Assembly: GCA_023415825.1 (NCBI GenBank)
Contig: JAEZJF010000022.1
Coordinates: 1 to 64,000, forward strand
Origin: Bacillota bacterium
Lineage (GTDB): Bacteria; Bacillota; Clostridia; DSM-8532
Direction: 5' to 3'
Length of the DNA: 64,000 nucleotides
The notes below the pieces were generated by a model. The model searched no databases and was not told the origin of the DNA. It saw only the letters and a list, made by a program, of their open reading frames with translations. Positions 34,705 to 43,718 of this stretch are shown here, piece by piece. Position numbers and translations under genes: made by a program. Every line of letters begins with the position of its first letter. Positions within the stretch are counted from its first letter, which is position 1.

Positions 34705-34980
34705 ATGAGTAAGATCTATGAGTTTGAAGCAGAAATCAAGAAAGTGCCGGATATCGATGGCGCATATATAGAGATTCCCTTTGATGTCAAGGTCGAGTTT
34801 GGTAAAGGCAGAGTTCCGGTTATAGCTACTTTTGACGGTGAACCCTATGAGGGAAGTCTGGTGCGTATGAAAACACCTTGTCATATCATCGGCATCAGAA
34901 AAGAGATTAGAGCTAAAATCGGTAAGCAGCCGGGAGATAGGATCAAGGTGACCATCAAGGAAAGAGAAGTGGTTAAATAA
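34705..34980 (+). CDS. DUF1905 domain protein
   Basis: A 91-residue protein of the DUF1905 type, a small beta-barrel of unknown biochemical role. It is recognisable by EFEAEI at the start, the middle RVPVIATFDGEPYEGSL, and the ending IRKEIRAKIGKQPGDRIKVTIK. Some members are fused to or paired with YdeI/OmpD-associated domains; none is present here. ATG 34705 follows AGGAGG. It converges with the ABC-2 permease gene on the other strand, 20 bases away. Confidence 0.8.
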   Translation: MSKIYEFEAEIKKVPDIDGAYIEIPFDVKVEFGKGRVPVIATFDGEPYEGSLVRMKTPCHIIGIRKEIRAKIGKQPGDRIKVTIKEREVVK

Positions 34981-35000
34981 GCCATGGCAGATGAGAACAT

Positions 35001-35774
35001 CTACCGTTCATTCCATTCCATACTTCTGAGGTGAGTCAGAGTGATGACCATAAAGGCAAGAATAATACCAATGGTGATAAACAACGTTTTGCTCAGGGAT
35101 GAAGCTGGGATTTCCGAAAGTTTCTGTGCTTCGGCAAGAAGTCCTGATGGCAGGTATTCATGAGCATTTAGCAGACCACCCACAAAGTGTAATCCAAATG
35201 CTGTCGCAAGCGTCAAAAATCCGGCCGCAATCGGCTTTTTTACAAGCGTCCCCCACATTATCACACTTGCGAGAAGGAAAACCATATAGATGCCCTGTAA
35301 CAATCCACCGCGGACAATGGGCCTGATACCGATATCAAATGAAAAGAGCAATCCTGCATACGTATAATCGATGATAAGCGTGATCAATGGAATAAGCACC
35401 AGTACAAAACCAAACACGAGCATTTTGGCGCCAACGATGCCGCCAAACCGTTTGCCGGAGCAAAGGGGCATAACAAGTGTATTGTCCTTGATCTCCTGTG
35501 CCATGAGGCCACACAGGGAAAAGGCCACGATGATGGAGCCTATTTCGAATATGTCCCCCATATAGCTTTGAACACTGCCTAGCTGTGTCATATTCATCAT
35601 GCCCTGCAGCTGCTGCACCGTCATTCCGGGAAACTGGGACTTGAGTACCTCCGGAAGTACCACCTTCATCATGACCGGTGTTAATAGAGCAAAAAACAAA
35701 AAGCTTATGAGTAATATCAGAAATCTGCTGTTACGAAACCCGTATTTTATTTCTTTGCTGATATCCTTAATCAT
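35001..35774 (-). CDS. ABC-2 type permease (YxlG-like)
   Basis: A 257-residue membrane protein with six predicted helices of the ABC-2/NosY type. A soluble loop after TM1 carries MTVQQLQGMMNMTQL. Motif QEIKDNTLVMPLCSG resembles the amphipathic segment of ABC-2 permeases. It overlaps the upstream ATPase gene by 4 bases. Together with the ATPase and the PLDc_N peptide it matches the order of Bacillus yxlE-yxlF-yxlG. The substrate is unknown; export of a peptide or membrane-stress response is likely. Confidence 0.82.
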   Translation of the reverse strand: MIKDISKEIKYGFRNSRFLILLISFLFFALLTPVMMKVVLPEVLKSQFPGMTVQQLQGMMNMTQLGSVQSYMGDIFEIGSIIVAFSLCGLMAQEIKDNTLVMPLCSGKRFGGIVGAKMLVFGFVLVLIPLITLIIDYTYAGLLFSFDIGIRPIVRGGLLQGIYMVFLLASVIMWGTLVKKPIAAGFLTLATAFGLHFVGGLLNAHEYLPSGLLAEAQKLSEIPASSLSKTLFITIGIILAFMVITLTHLRSMEWNER

Positions 35775-36685
35775 TTTCCATTCACCTCTTTAATAAATAT
35801 GTCCTCAAGGTCATTTTTCCGACGCATGAATACGCTGACCTCCAGATTATGGTCGGTAAGAAAACGCATAAGCCGCGTAGAGATGGTACTATCTTCGGCT
35901 GTGGTTACTGAAAGGGTATTTCCCTTAATGTCAATACTCTTTACACCCTCCACCAGTTGAAGTTTTTCAAGGGTTTCCTTCTCCCAGGAGGATTGGAGGG
36001 TAATGTCGTAAATGGGGATGATATTAACCCTTTGGATTTCGGCAAGCGGTTTCTCCATGGCCATTGTTCCTGCGACAATCATTCCCACTGTGTCACAGAC
36101 CCGCTCAACATCACTTAGAATATGTGTGGAAAAGAACACGGTTTTGCCCATTTTTTTCAGCTCTATAATCAAGCTGAGCACATCACTGCGTCCTTCAGGG
36201 TCTAGTGCAGAGGAAGGTTCATCAAGTATCAGCAATTCAGGATCGTGGATAAGCGCGGCACTGATTCCAAGACGTTGCTTCATACCCCGTGAAAAGCCAC
36301 CCACACGCCGGTTGGCAGAGTTGTTGAGGCCCACCCATTCAAGCACATCGTTGATCCTTTCCTTGGTTACGGTGTGGGTCACACTGTTGCCCAGGTATTC
36401 GAGAGTTTCAAAGGCACTCATCCAGGGGTAAAACTTGGGATCCTCCGGCAAATAGCCAATATTGAGTTCTATGGGATGCCGTATTTTGGTCACATCCCTG
36501 CCGTTTACAAAGCACTGCCCTTTAGTAGGCCGGGAGAGCCCTGCCAGAATATTCATTGTTGTTGATTTTCCAGCTCCGTTTTGTCCTACAAACCCGTATA
36601 TCTCACCCTTTTTGACATGGAGCTCTATGCCTTTAAGAGCATGGAAGGTTTTAAATTCCTTATGCAAGTCTTTAACAGTGATCAT
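35771..36685 (-). CDS. ABC transporter ATPase (YxlF-like)
   Basis: A 304-residue ATPase. Walker A is GQNGAGKST (~38-46), the signature FSRGMKQR, Walker B LLILDEPSSALDPEG and the switch His is in FFSTHIL. A ~90-residue C-terminal extension follows, as in drug-export ATPases such as CcmA/DrrA types. ATG 36685 overlaps the stop of the PLDc_N peptide gene (A-TG-A), so translation is coupled; the longer upstream frame would run through that gene. It drives the ABC-2 permease encoded next. Confidence 0.9.
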   Translation of the reverse strand: MITVKDLHKEFKTFHALKGIELHVKKGEIYGFVGQNGAGKSTTMNILAGLSRPTKGQCFVNGRDVTKIRHPIELNIGYLPEDPKFYPWMSAFETLEYLGNSVTHTVTKERINDVLEWVGLNNSANRRVGGFSRGMKQRLGISAALIHDPELLILDEPSSALDPEGRSDVLSLIIELKKMGKTVFFSTHILSDVERVCDTVGMIVAGTMAMEKPLAEIQRVNIIPIYDITLQSSWEKETLEKLQLVEGVKSIDIKGNTLSVTTAEDSTISTRLMRFLTDHNLEVSVFMRRKNDLEDIFIKEVNGK

Positions 36686-36894
36686 CAGTATTCCTTCTTT
36701 CTTCCAACGATCAAAAAGATGATCGGTCCCATGAGATTGGCAAAAACGCAGATAGCGAGCCATACCCATTTGTTCAGGTTCTGAACGCCTTCTTTGAAAA
36801 TCTTCACCACGCAGTAAAGGGCCAGGCCGACCTGTATTGCCACAAGCGGCAACAGCATTAACAACATGTCCTTTGTAAAAACAAATTCGTTCAT
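36685..36894 (-). CDS. PLDc_N-domain membrane peptide (YxlE-like)
   Basis: A 69-residue peptide with two TM helices: LLMLLPLVAIQVGLALYCVV, then a short loop, and WVWLAICVFANLMGPIIFLIVG. This is the N-terminal domain of cardiolipin synthases found alone in small proteins, with the typical NLMGPIIF pattern. It starts at ATG 36894 with AGGAGG and ends on the ATPase start codon. In B. subtilis the sigY operon pairs such a peptide (YxlE) with YxlFG, where it dampens activity of the ECF sigma system; here no sigma factor is present. Confidence 0.82.
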   Translation of the reverse strand: MNEFVFTKDMLLMLLPLVAIQVGLALYCVVKIFKEGVQNLNKWVWLAICVFANLMGPIIFLIVGRKKEY

Positions 36895-37009
36895 CCTTAA
36901 TACCTCCTTGTTCCCAACAGCTTCATTTTAACGGCCAAGGAGGTAACATGATAAGTTACCCGGGTCATATAAGGAGTCATATTCGCTTCACAAAAGGTCA
37001 TTATTCTCC

Positions 37010-37036
37010 ATAATAAAAGGAGGCCATATTGCCTCC
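37010..37036 (-). terminator. Terminator of the HK-RR operon
   Basis: On the minus strand GGAGGC and GCCTCC enclose a 6-base loop and are followed by TTTTATT. It lies ~25 bases after the response-regulator stop. Confidence 0.75.
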
Positions 37037-37062
37037 CTGTAAACTGCATTCAATATGAACTT

Positions 37063-37698
37063 TTAAAATCCAAGCTTTTTGAAGACCAGCACAGCATTTG
37101 CCCGGTCATTGACATTGATCTTCAGGTAGATTTGGCTGATGTAGTTCTTAATCGTACCGACTGACAGGTAAAGGACCTGAGCAATTTCTCTGTTGCTTTT
37201 ACCCTCGGTCAATAAACGAATAATCTCGATTTCCCGCTCTGTAAAATCGTCCAGAGTAACATCAGGAACTGCGTTTTGTGTAAGCCGCGATGTAATCTTG
37301 GCAGCAACTCGTCCGGGCAGAATAATATTGCCGCAAAGACTATCCCGAATGGCTTCAATTAATTTCTCACTGCCGATATCCTTCAGCAAATAACCCGAGG
37401 CCCCGTATGTCATTGCTTTGATAATGTACTCGTCATCATCGAACGTGGTCAGTACAATGATATTGGTTTCAGGAAAATCTTTTTTTATCCGACGTGTTGC
37501 CTCCACACCATCCATCTCGGGCATGCGGATATCCATGAGCACCACATCCGGCTTAAGTTTACGCGTCTGCTCATAGGCCTCACTGCCGTTGCCCGCCTCT
37601 CCGACAACAATGATATTGCTATGGGTTTCAAGTAATGCTTTAAGGCCGTCCCGAATAATGGTCTGGTCATCGGCCAGCAATACACAGATGCTGCTCAT
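37063..37698 (-). CDS. NarL/LuxR-type response regulator
   Basis: A 211-residue regulator with a receiver domain (acidic pair DD near 10-11, phospho-acceptor Asp in VVLMDIRMP ~54, Thr in LTTF, Lys in LLKD) and a LuxR-type helix-turn-helix at ~150-205 (LTEGKSNREIAQVLYLSVGTIKNYISQIY). Its ATG overlaps the kinase stop by 4 bases. It probably controls the neighbouring YxlEFG-like exporter, as in antibiotic- or envelope-stress systems of this type. Confidence 0.9.
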   Translation of the reverse strand: MSSICVLLADDQTIIRDGLKALLETHSNIIVVGEAGNGSEAYEQTRKLKPDVVLMDIRMPEMDGVEATRRIKKDFPETNIIVLTTFDDDEYIIKAMTYGASGYLLKDIGSEKLIEAIRDSLCGNIILPGRVAAKITSRLTQNAVPDVTLDDFTEREIEIIRLLTEGKSNREIAQVLYLSVGTIKNYISQIYLKINVNDRANAVLVFKKLGF

Positions 37699-39092
37699 GT
37701 TGGTTCTCCTCCTTTTAAGGTACCTGTGGGAATGGATATTCCAACAGTAAAGCCTTCGCCTTCCTTACTGTCAAAGGTTAAGGTGCCCCCGATGCTCTCT
37801 ACGCGTTCGGCCATATTGCTAAGACCAAATCCGAAGGAAAATTTGTCGGTGCCTTGGCCATTGTCGCTGAAGTTTAGCTGGATTGTGCCCTTATATTCCT
37901 GCAGCAATAGATCGGCTTCCGTACTTTTTCCATGCTTAAGGCTATTTGTTGCACATTCTTTGATCGCCATCAGCAATACCTTTTGCTGAATAGGAAGTAA
38001 ATCGGTCTTTATCTCGATAATAGCGTTGATAACAAGGCCTGTGTTTTGGCTGATCTCACCCAAAAGCTCCTTTAACTCAGGGATAAATGCTTTTTTGCTC
38101 CCGGTCTGAATGGTTCTGACCGAATTGCGTATATCATTGAGCCCTCGTTTTACCTGTTCTTTTGCCAATGCTAATTTCTGATACGCAGTATCCGTGTTAT
38201 CACCCAGGAATTTTTCAGCCGCCTCGATGGAGATGAGTGCACTGGTTAATGTATGGCCTACCGTATCATGGATTTCGCCTGTGATACGGTTCCTTTCTGC
38301 GATGGCACTTAATGCCTCAAGCTGTAAAGACTGCTCTTTAAGAGCTTTCAAAGCTGCATTAAGCCGCTCATTAGTAAAAAGCTGTTTCTTGAGCGTATAA
38401 AAGATTGAGTAGACCAGAAGAAAAACAAGTATGTTGACAAACATGTAACTCATGGCTTCATCGGATTGTATTGTGCCATAGCGTTGCAATACCTTTGTGA
38501 TGATGATTGCAGTGTAAGCAATAAACGCAGTAATGGAATAGATTTTTGAAAGGTTAAGAGACAATCCGTTGATGACAGCAGCTACTACAACCAGCACAAT
38601 AAACGGTGCATTTTTCGTTTCATCAAGATACACAACAGGCATAATCGACAGTATTTGCAAAGCAGGAAATAAGTAATAAAGCAGGCTGTTCTGTTTTTTT
38701 ACCAGCAGCCCGTTGACAATCAATAGGATGAAGCATGAAGCAAGAAGTCCGATAATCAAAGAGTAGTGGGGGTTTTTAAGGTTTTCTGTAATAATGGCCA
38801 TTGAAAATACTTCAAAGGTAGAGATAAGCAACGCAAAGATGCCTTGCCGAATGGAACCGTCATCTTCAACATCCTTGAAATCTTTTGCACCTATCTCATC
38901 TCTTGCGCGTGTTAAAAACAGGTAAATGGCTGCCGCCGGAATATTAAATATGGCAATGAAAAGGATGTAGCGCAGCTTCCGCTGCTGGGACAAACGCGGG
39001 TTTTCCCAGCAGTGTTTGATGTAGAAGGCCTGGATAAAGATCTGCATGATAGCACCGGGTAATATGACGGGAAGGATAGCGCTTAACTCCAT
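37695..39092 (-). CDS. Sensor histidine kinase (HisKA_3/NarL-partner type)
   Basis: A 465-residue membrane kinase. The N-terminal ~250 residues contain seven or eight TM helices, so sensing is probably within the membrane. The HisKA_3 dimerisation segment is ERNRITGEIHDTVGHTLTSAL with the phospho-His in EIHD. The ATPase domain has NSLKHGKST (N box) and DNGQGTDKFSFGFGLSNMAERV (G boxes). ATG 39092 with GGAGG is chosen over an upstream frame. It is cotranscribed with the response regulator and lies near the exporter genes it likely monitors. Confidence 0.9.
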   Translation of the reverse strand: MELSAILPVILPGAIMQIFIQAFYIKHCWENPRLSQQRKLRYILFIAIFNIPAAAIYLFLTRARDEIGAKDFKDVEDDGSIRQGIFALLISTFEVFSMAIITENLKNPHYSLIIGLLASCFILLIVNGLLVKKQNSLLYYLFPALQILSIMPVVYLDETKNAPFIVLVVVAAVINGLSLNLSKIYSITAFIAYTAIIITKVLQRYGTIQSDEAMSYMFVNILVFLLVYSIFYTLKKQLFTNERLNAALKALKEQSLQLEALSAIAERNRITGEIHDTVGHTLTSALISIEAAEKFLGDNTDTAYQKLALAKEQVKRGLNDIRNSVRTIQTGSKKAFIPELKELLGEISQNTGLVINAIIEIKTDLLPIQQKVLLMAIKECATNSLKHGKSTEADLLLQEYKGTIQLNFSDNGQGTDKFSFGFGLSNMAERVESIGGTLTFDSKEGEGFTVGISIPTGTLKGGEPT

Positions 39093-39227
39093 AATTCCTC
39101 CAAATATCCATTCATTAAATAGTATACCATTCCTTGCACTTATCTTTAGATATTTTTCGTCAAAACACCTCATTATAGTGTATAATGTTTTTATCGTGAT
39201 TAGGCCTTTTAGGAGTTTGTGACAGCT

Positions 39228-40571
39228 ATGTTTGCTAAAAAGGACTTTTTCAGGCTATTTTGGCCTGTTTTAATTGAACAGATTCTGGCAACCACCATCG
39301 GAATGGTCAATACCATGATGGTAAGCGGAGCGGGCGTTTCAGCTATTTCGGCGGTAAGTATTGTGGATTCCCTTAATCTGGTGATTATGAACCTCTTCAT
39401 ATCTTTCGCTACGGGAGCAACCGTTATAGTGGCCCAGCGAATTGGCGCTCATGATACAGAGAAGGCAAATGAAACTGCAAGTCAGGCTATGACGGCCTGC
39501 GTTTTGACGGCTCTCCTTTCAGGAGTAGCCTTTATTATTTTTGGTAATCAAATTATCAACCTGTTGTTCGGCCAGGCAGAGGAAGAAGTAAAGCGTAATG
39601 CCATGATTTATCTGGTCTTTTCAGGCGTCTCCTATCCTTTTTTAGCCGTCTTTTCAATGTCGGCGGGAATTCTCAGGGCCAGTGGCAACACAAAAGCTCC
39701 CATGCGCGCATCTATACTGTCCAACCTTGCCAATGTGGGCGTCGGTGTATTGTGCATTAACCTTTTAAAGCTGGGTGTTACAGGGGCAGGTATTGCATTG
39801 GTTGTTGCACGAATTGTAGCGTCCGGAACTCTAGCGCTTGTGCTTTTCAGACCAGAAAAAGGTGTCGGCATTTCGAAAATAGCCTGGAAGCTTAAGAAAG
39901 ACATATTATTGCCTGTTATGAAAATAGGAGTACCGACTTGCATCGATGGATTAATCTTTAACGGGGGCAAGGTTATCATACAGACCTATGTTACAGCCTT
40001 GGGAACACTTTCTCTGGCTGCCAACAGTATAGCAAGCTCAGTAACAGGATTTATAAGCATTCCCGGTAATGCCATTTCCATTGTAGCCGTAACCATGGTA
40101 GGACAAGCAGTAGGCTCCGGAGTATTCGGCAAAGACCTTAAAAAAATGATGCGCACCTTGGTTGCCTATTCTATTGGCTTGCTGAGTGTCATGAGCATTA
40201 TTTCCATGCCCGTATTACCTTTTATATTGGACTTATATGCACCGCCTGAGGATGTCAAGATTTTGGCTCAGCAGATCATGTATCTCGTATTGATTCTTAT
40301 GCCTATAACCTGGCCAATTGCTTTCAATCTCCCGTCGTGCATAAGAAGCACAGGGGATACTCTTTTTCTTACGATTGCTTCCATTTTGAGCATGTGGTTC
40401 GTCAGGGTATTAGGGGCCTGGGCTTCGGTCAATGTCTTCTACTGGGGACTTATGGGTATTTGGGTTGCCTGGTGTATGGACTGGTTTGTAAGAGCTGTGA
40501 TATTTACTTTAAGAGCCTGGAAAAGTCCATATATCAATCGTTCGCCCGCTCCATGTGATCAGCAATATTAG
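39228..40571 (+). CDS. MATE-family exporter 1
   Basis: A 447-residue multidrug and toxin extrusion transporter with 12 predicted helices. The beginning FRLFWPVLIEQILATTIGMVNTMMV and the repeat IGVPTCIDGLIFNGGK fit the NorM/DinF-like fold with its two six-helix halves. GTG 39219 is an alternative start; ATG 39228 is preferred. It is divergent from the kinase gene and its last 38 bases overlap the converging MarR gene. Substrate unknown; likely cations or drugs driven by Na+ or H+. Confidence 0.88.
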   Translation: MFAKKDFFRLFWPVLIEQILATTIGMVNTMMVSGAGVSAISAVSIVDSLNLVIMNLFISFATGATVIVAQRIGAHDTEKANETASQAMTACVLTALLSGVAFIIFGNQIINLLFGQAEEEVKRNAMIYLVFSGVSYPFLAVFSMSAGILRASGNTKAPMRASILSNLANVGVGVLCINLLKLGVTGAGIALVVARIVASGTLALVLFRPEKGVGISKIAWKLKKDILLPVMKIGVPTCIDGLIFNGGKVIIQTYVTALGTLSLAANSIASSVTGFISIPGNAISIVAVTMVGQAVGSGVFGKDLKKMMRTLVAYSIGLLSVMSIISMPVLPFILDLYAPPEDVKILAQQIMYLVLILMPITWPIAFNLPSCIRSTGDTLFLTIASILSMWFVRVLGAWASVNVFYWGLMGIWVAWCMDWFVRAVIFTLRAWKSPYINRSPAPCDQQY

Positions 40572-40983
40572 TCTGCATACGACCCAATAAAGAGCTGGTC
40601 TGGATTATTTCTTCCTCGCTTAATCCACGGTACAGGATTTCATGCAGTTCTTTTATTATCTCAAAGACCTGATCTTTGATGTCCAATGCTTTTTGTGTAG
40701 GGAAAATATGATGGATGCGCCTATCGTTCTCATCAATATTCCGCACCACCAATCCTGATTTCTCCAACTGCTTGACAGCCCGGGCCGTAGTACCCTTGTC
40801 CATGACAGTAGTGCCGGAAATGCCATCTTGAGTTATGCCGGGATATTTGAATACCTGCATGATACAGGGAAGCTGTCCTACTTCCAACGGAAGGGAGAGG
40901 CATTTTAGCTTTTGAGTAAAATAACGTTGGCCATAGCGGTATAAAACAGATATTGTCCGATTGACGAACGGAACTTTCATCAT
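40534..40983 (-). CDS. MarR-family regulator
   Basis: A 149-residue MarR repressor. The winged helix region reads ISGTTVMDKGTTARAVKQLEKSGLVVRNIDENDRRIHHIF, with DKGTTARAVKQLEKSG as recognition helix and a DxRR wing. It is the second gene of the operon after MATE exporter 2, overlapping it by 4 bases, and its 3' end overlaps MATE exporter 1 on the opposite strand. A 28-base palindrome in the promoter of the operon is its probable operator. Confidence 0.88.
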   Translation of the reverse strand: MMKVPFVNRTISVLYRYGQRYFTQKLKCLSLPLEVGQLPCIMQVFKYPGITQDGISGTTVMDKGTTARAVKQLEKSGLVVRNIDENDRRIHHIFPTQKALDIKDQVFEIIKELHEILYRGLSEEEIIQTSSLLGRMQTNIADHMERAND

Positions 40984-42365
40984 ACCTTTACCTCTTCGGA
41001 ATTAAGCAGTTCTTGTTCTTTTTGAAGCCCTTTCAGTTCATTCAAAATTCGGATTCCCATAGGAATTGCCAGAATAAAGGTCAATAAATCTGCAATGGGT
41101 TGGCTGAGCTGTATCCCCAATATACCAGTCAAGCGAGGTAAAACAAGGATAACCGGGAGGAAAAATAACCCCTGCCGAGCCAGTGCTAAAATAGAAGCTT
41201 CCTTTGCTTTTCCTATGGTCTGAAGCAGCATATTGTTGATAACAATCCAGGATGAGAGCGGAAATGTTAAACATTGGAGCCGAAGGGCTGTGGCACCAAT
41301 GGCTATAACCTCAAGATCCTCTTTTCTAAAAACAGAAATAATGTCCGGTGCAAAAACATATCCGATAACGCTTATAAAAACCATAACAATAACCGATGTT
41401 TTGATGCAGAACCAAAATGCAGCAAGCACCCTGTTGTAAAGCTTGGCTCCGAAGTTAAAACCACATACCGGCTGAAACCCTTGTCCAAAGCCGAGCAGCA
41501 TGGATAAGGCAAAATGGAATACGCGTGCCACAATGGACATGGCTGCTATTGCCGCATCACCATATGGGCCTGCAGTGAGATTGAGGCAAATGGTTGCAAC
41601 ACTTGCCAATCCCTGTCGATAAAAAGAGGGTAGACCTGTTCTTAAGACCTCTTTATATATGTCCCATTTAGGAGTAAAATCCTTATAACTGATTCTTATG
41701 TTTCCACCTCGTCCCGATGCAAAGAGCAGGATGGCAAAGCTTATAACCTGGCTTATGCTGGTAGCAAGAGCGGCCCCTCCGGTTCCCATGTTAAAGGTAA
41801 AGATAAAAAGAGGATCCAGAGCAATATTGAGGATGCCTCCTAAACCGATACCAAACATGGCATAAAAAGCGCTTCCCTGAAAACGAAGAATATTATTGAG
41901 CACAAATGAAGCCGTCATAAATGGAATGCCCAATAGAATGTAGCGAACATAATCCATTGCATAGGGCAGGTTCGTAGGGGTTGCACCCAGTACACGTACA
42001 AGGGGATCCAGAAAAACAAAGCCCAGTAAGGATATTATTGCTCCTATACCAAGGGATGTAAAAAAGCTGGTTGCAGCAACCTTTGAGGCTTCCTCGGCTT
42101 TTTGCTGTCCCAGCAGTCGGGAGATGAAATTTCCAGAGCCCATGCCCAGGGTAAAGCCAATGGCCTGAACAATGGCCATTAACGAAAAGGATATACCGAC
42201 TGCGGCAGAGGCGCTGGTTCCGATCTGACCGACAAAAAAGGTGTCGGCCATATTGTAAATGGAAGTAATCATCATACTAATAATACTGGGAACCGCCAGA
42301 CTGCCAATAAGTCTGGGAATCGGTGTTTGTGTCATTCGCTGAAATCTCTGGTCTACGTTTTCCAT
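40980..42365 (-). CDS. MATE-family exporter 2
   Basis: A 461-residue MATE transporter with 12 predicted helices; IGSLAVPSIISMMITSIYNMADTFFVGQIG is the standard start of the MepA-like subfamily. It differs clearly from exporter 1 (39228), so the two are not a recent duplication. Start ATG 42365. MarR follows in the same operon, an arrangement like mepA-mepR of Staphylococcus in reverse gene order. It probably exports cationic drugs, induced when MarR is released. Confidence 0.9.
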   Translation of the reverse strand: MENVDQRFQRMTQTPIPRLIGSLAVPSIISMMITSIYNMADTFFVGQIGTSASAAVGISFSLMAIVQAIGFTLGMGSGNFISRLLGQQKAEEASKVAATSFFTSLGIGAIISLLGFVFLDPLVRVLGATPTNLPYAMDYVRYILLGIPFMTASFVLNNILRFQGSAFYAMFGIGLGGILNIALDPLFIFTFNMGTGGAALATSISQVISFAILLFASGRGGNIRISYKDFTPKWDIYKEVLRTGLPSFYRQGLASVATICLNLTAGPYGDAAIAAMSIVARVFHFALSMLLGFGQGFQPVCGFNFGAKLYNRVLAAFWFCIKTSVIVMVFISVIGYVFAPDIISVFRKEDLEVIAIGATALRLQCLTFPLSSWIVINNMLLQTIGKAKEASILALARQGLFFLPVILVLPRLTGILGIQLSQPIADLLTFILAIPMGIRILNELKGLQKEQELLNSEEVKV

Positions 42366-42405
42366 GTGTTATAACCTCATAACTAATGTATTTAGCAGCA
42401 ATCCA

Positions 42406-42435
42406 ATTGTACAATAAAATTAGTTGCGTACACAA
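42406..42435 (-). promoter_or_regulatory. Sigma-A promoter of mate2-marR
   Basis: On the minus strand TTGTGT (42430-42435) and TACAAT (42406-42411, with an upstream TG) have 18-base spacing. The -35 box lies in the MarR palindrome. Confidence 0.6.
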
Positions 42436-42443
42436 CTAATTTT
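42416..42443. promoter_or_regulatory. MarR operator palindrome
   Basis: AAAATTAGTTG and CAACTAATTTT are perfect 11-base arms around CGTACA. It covers the -35 and spacer of the mate2-marR promoter, as expected for autorepression. Confidence 0.78.
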
Positions 42444-42557
42444 ATAAATGCAACTCAACTATATTTTTAACAAAAGCTGGAGGCTTCATGTAAAATTTCG
42501 TATAATGGTGCTATCCACATTACAATTTTAGGAATAAAGCTTCCGGAGAGAGAAAAA

Positions 42558-43496
42558 ATGATACTAACCGTTACGTTAAATCCTGCAATGGACAAAACAG
42601 TTGAAATAGAAAACTTCCAGATTGGGGCAGTGAACAGAATTAGTTCAATGCGACTGGATGCAGGCGGAAAAGGGATCAACGTCTCAAAGACCATAAAAAG
42701 TCTGGGAGGGGACACCAAGGCCATAGGTCTTCTTGGCGGCAGAACGGGAAGCTTTATTAAAAATGACCTGGATCGTTTGGGAATAACCAATGAATTTTAT
42801 TTTGTCCAGGGTGAGACCCGGACTAACCTGAAGATAGTGGATAGCCATAAAAAGACCACAACCGACATCAATGAGCCGGGGCCGAAAATTACCCTTGAGG
42901 ATATGGAAAAGGTAGAGGAAATCCTGATTAATAATATAGATCGAAATACCATCGCTGTTTTTTCCGGCAGTATACCGGCTCAGGGTGAAAACGGAATCTA
43001 TGGCAAGTGGATCAAAGCGGTGAAAAGGGCCGGAGGCAGGGCAATCCTTGATGCAGAAGGCGAGCTTTTAAGGCAGGGCATAATGGAAGGTCCTTGTTTG
43101 GTAAAACCGAATCTGCATGAACTGGAAGGATTGCTTAATAAGAAGATCGAAAGCATTCAGCAAGCTGAAAGCCAGGGAAGAAGCCTGATAGAACAGTACG
43201 GTATTGAGATGATGGTTGTTTCTCTGGGTGAAAAAGGAGCTATCTTTATCAACAGGCATCAGTCGGTTTTAGTCCATGCCCTTAAGGTGGATGTGAAAAG
43301 TACGGTTGGAGCCGGAGACTCCATGGTGGCGGCTCTGGCCTACTGTATGGATAAGGGATATGATTTTGAAAAAGCCGCAAAGCTTTCAGTGGCGTCGGGT
43401 GTGGCCAGTGTTATGACCCAAGGAACCCAAGCCTCAAGCCTAGAGAAAATACAGGAATTGGAGAGGCAAATTAAATTTGAAGTCATCCAATTTTGA
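42558..43496 (+). CDS. fruK: 1-phosphofructokinase (PfkB family)
   Basis: A 312-residue PfkB-family sugar kinase. The N-terminal signature is DAGGKGINVSKTIKSLGG (residues ~33-50) and the C-terminal one STVGAGDSMVAALAYCMDKG, with the catalytic Asp in GAGDS. Overall form fits 1-phosphofructokinase/tagatose-6-phosphate kinase (LacC) proteins; FruK is favoured, giving fructose-1,6-bisphosphate. Neither a fructose PTS nor a FruR/DeoR regulator is adjacent, so it is a lone gene. ATG 42558 follows GGAGAG. Specificity cannot be decided from sequence alone. Confidence 0.82.
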   Translation: MILTVTLNPAMDKTVEIENFQIGAVNRISSMRLDAGGKGINVSKTIKSLGGDTKAIGLLGGRTGSFIKNDLDRLGITNEFYFVQGETRTNLKIVDSHKKTTTDINEPGPKITLEDMEKVEEILINNIDRNTIAVFSGSIPAQGENGIYGKWIKAVKRAGGRAILDAEGELLRQGIMEGPCLVKPNLHELEGLLNKKIESIQQAESQGRSLIEQYGIEMMVVSLGEKGAIFINRHQSVLVHALKVDVKSTVGAGDSMVAALAYCMDKGYDFEKAAKLSVASGVASVMTQGTQASSLEKIQELERQIKFEVIQF

Positions 43497-43515
43497 TTAT
43501 AGTCATGAACGGTTA

Positions 43516-43545
43516 TTGATTTTTTTAACCCAAATAGCGTATAAT
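43516..43545 (+). promoter_or_regulatory. Sigma-A promoter of the ABC-F leader transcript
   Basis: TTGATT (43516-43521) and TATAAT (43540-43545), 18 bases apart. Transcription would start near 43552, about 590 bases before the ABC-F start codon. Confidence 0.72.
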
Positions 43546-43550
43546 AATAT

Positions 43551-43585
43551 CACCCGTTACCGAAATTAAAGATTTCGAACGGGTG
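43551..43585 (+). other. 5' hairpin of the ABC-F leader
   Basis: CACCCGTT..GAAAT and ATTTC..ACGGGTG form a stable stem at the very start of the predicted transcript. There is no T run behind it. It may protect the leader RNA from 5' decay, or be the fruK terminator. Confidence 0.5.
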
Positions 43586-43658
43586 CCCGAATTATTGATA
43601 CTTCGTATTAATAATACCTACAATCAAATTACTTTAGCTTGTACAAAGGAGCTTTACC

Positions 43659-43718
43659 ATGGAATGGTGTTTTCCTTCTGTACCGGCAAAGGGTCATGGC
43701 CTCAGCTCTGAACAATGA
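43659..43718 (+). CDS. Leader peptide of the ABC-F gene
   Basis: A 19-residue upstream reading frame with a strong AAAGGAG site 8 bases before ATG 43659. The peptide is MEWCFPSVPAKGHGLSSEQ. Its 3' half overlaps two mutually exclusive RNA stems, GGTCAT/ATGACC (43692/43715) and CTCTGA/TCAGAG (43706/43727). A ribosome stalled on this frame by an antibiotic would change which stem forms. This is the design of translation-coupled attenuators of resistance genes. Confidence 0.7.
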   Translation: MEWCFPSVPAKGHGLSSEQ

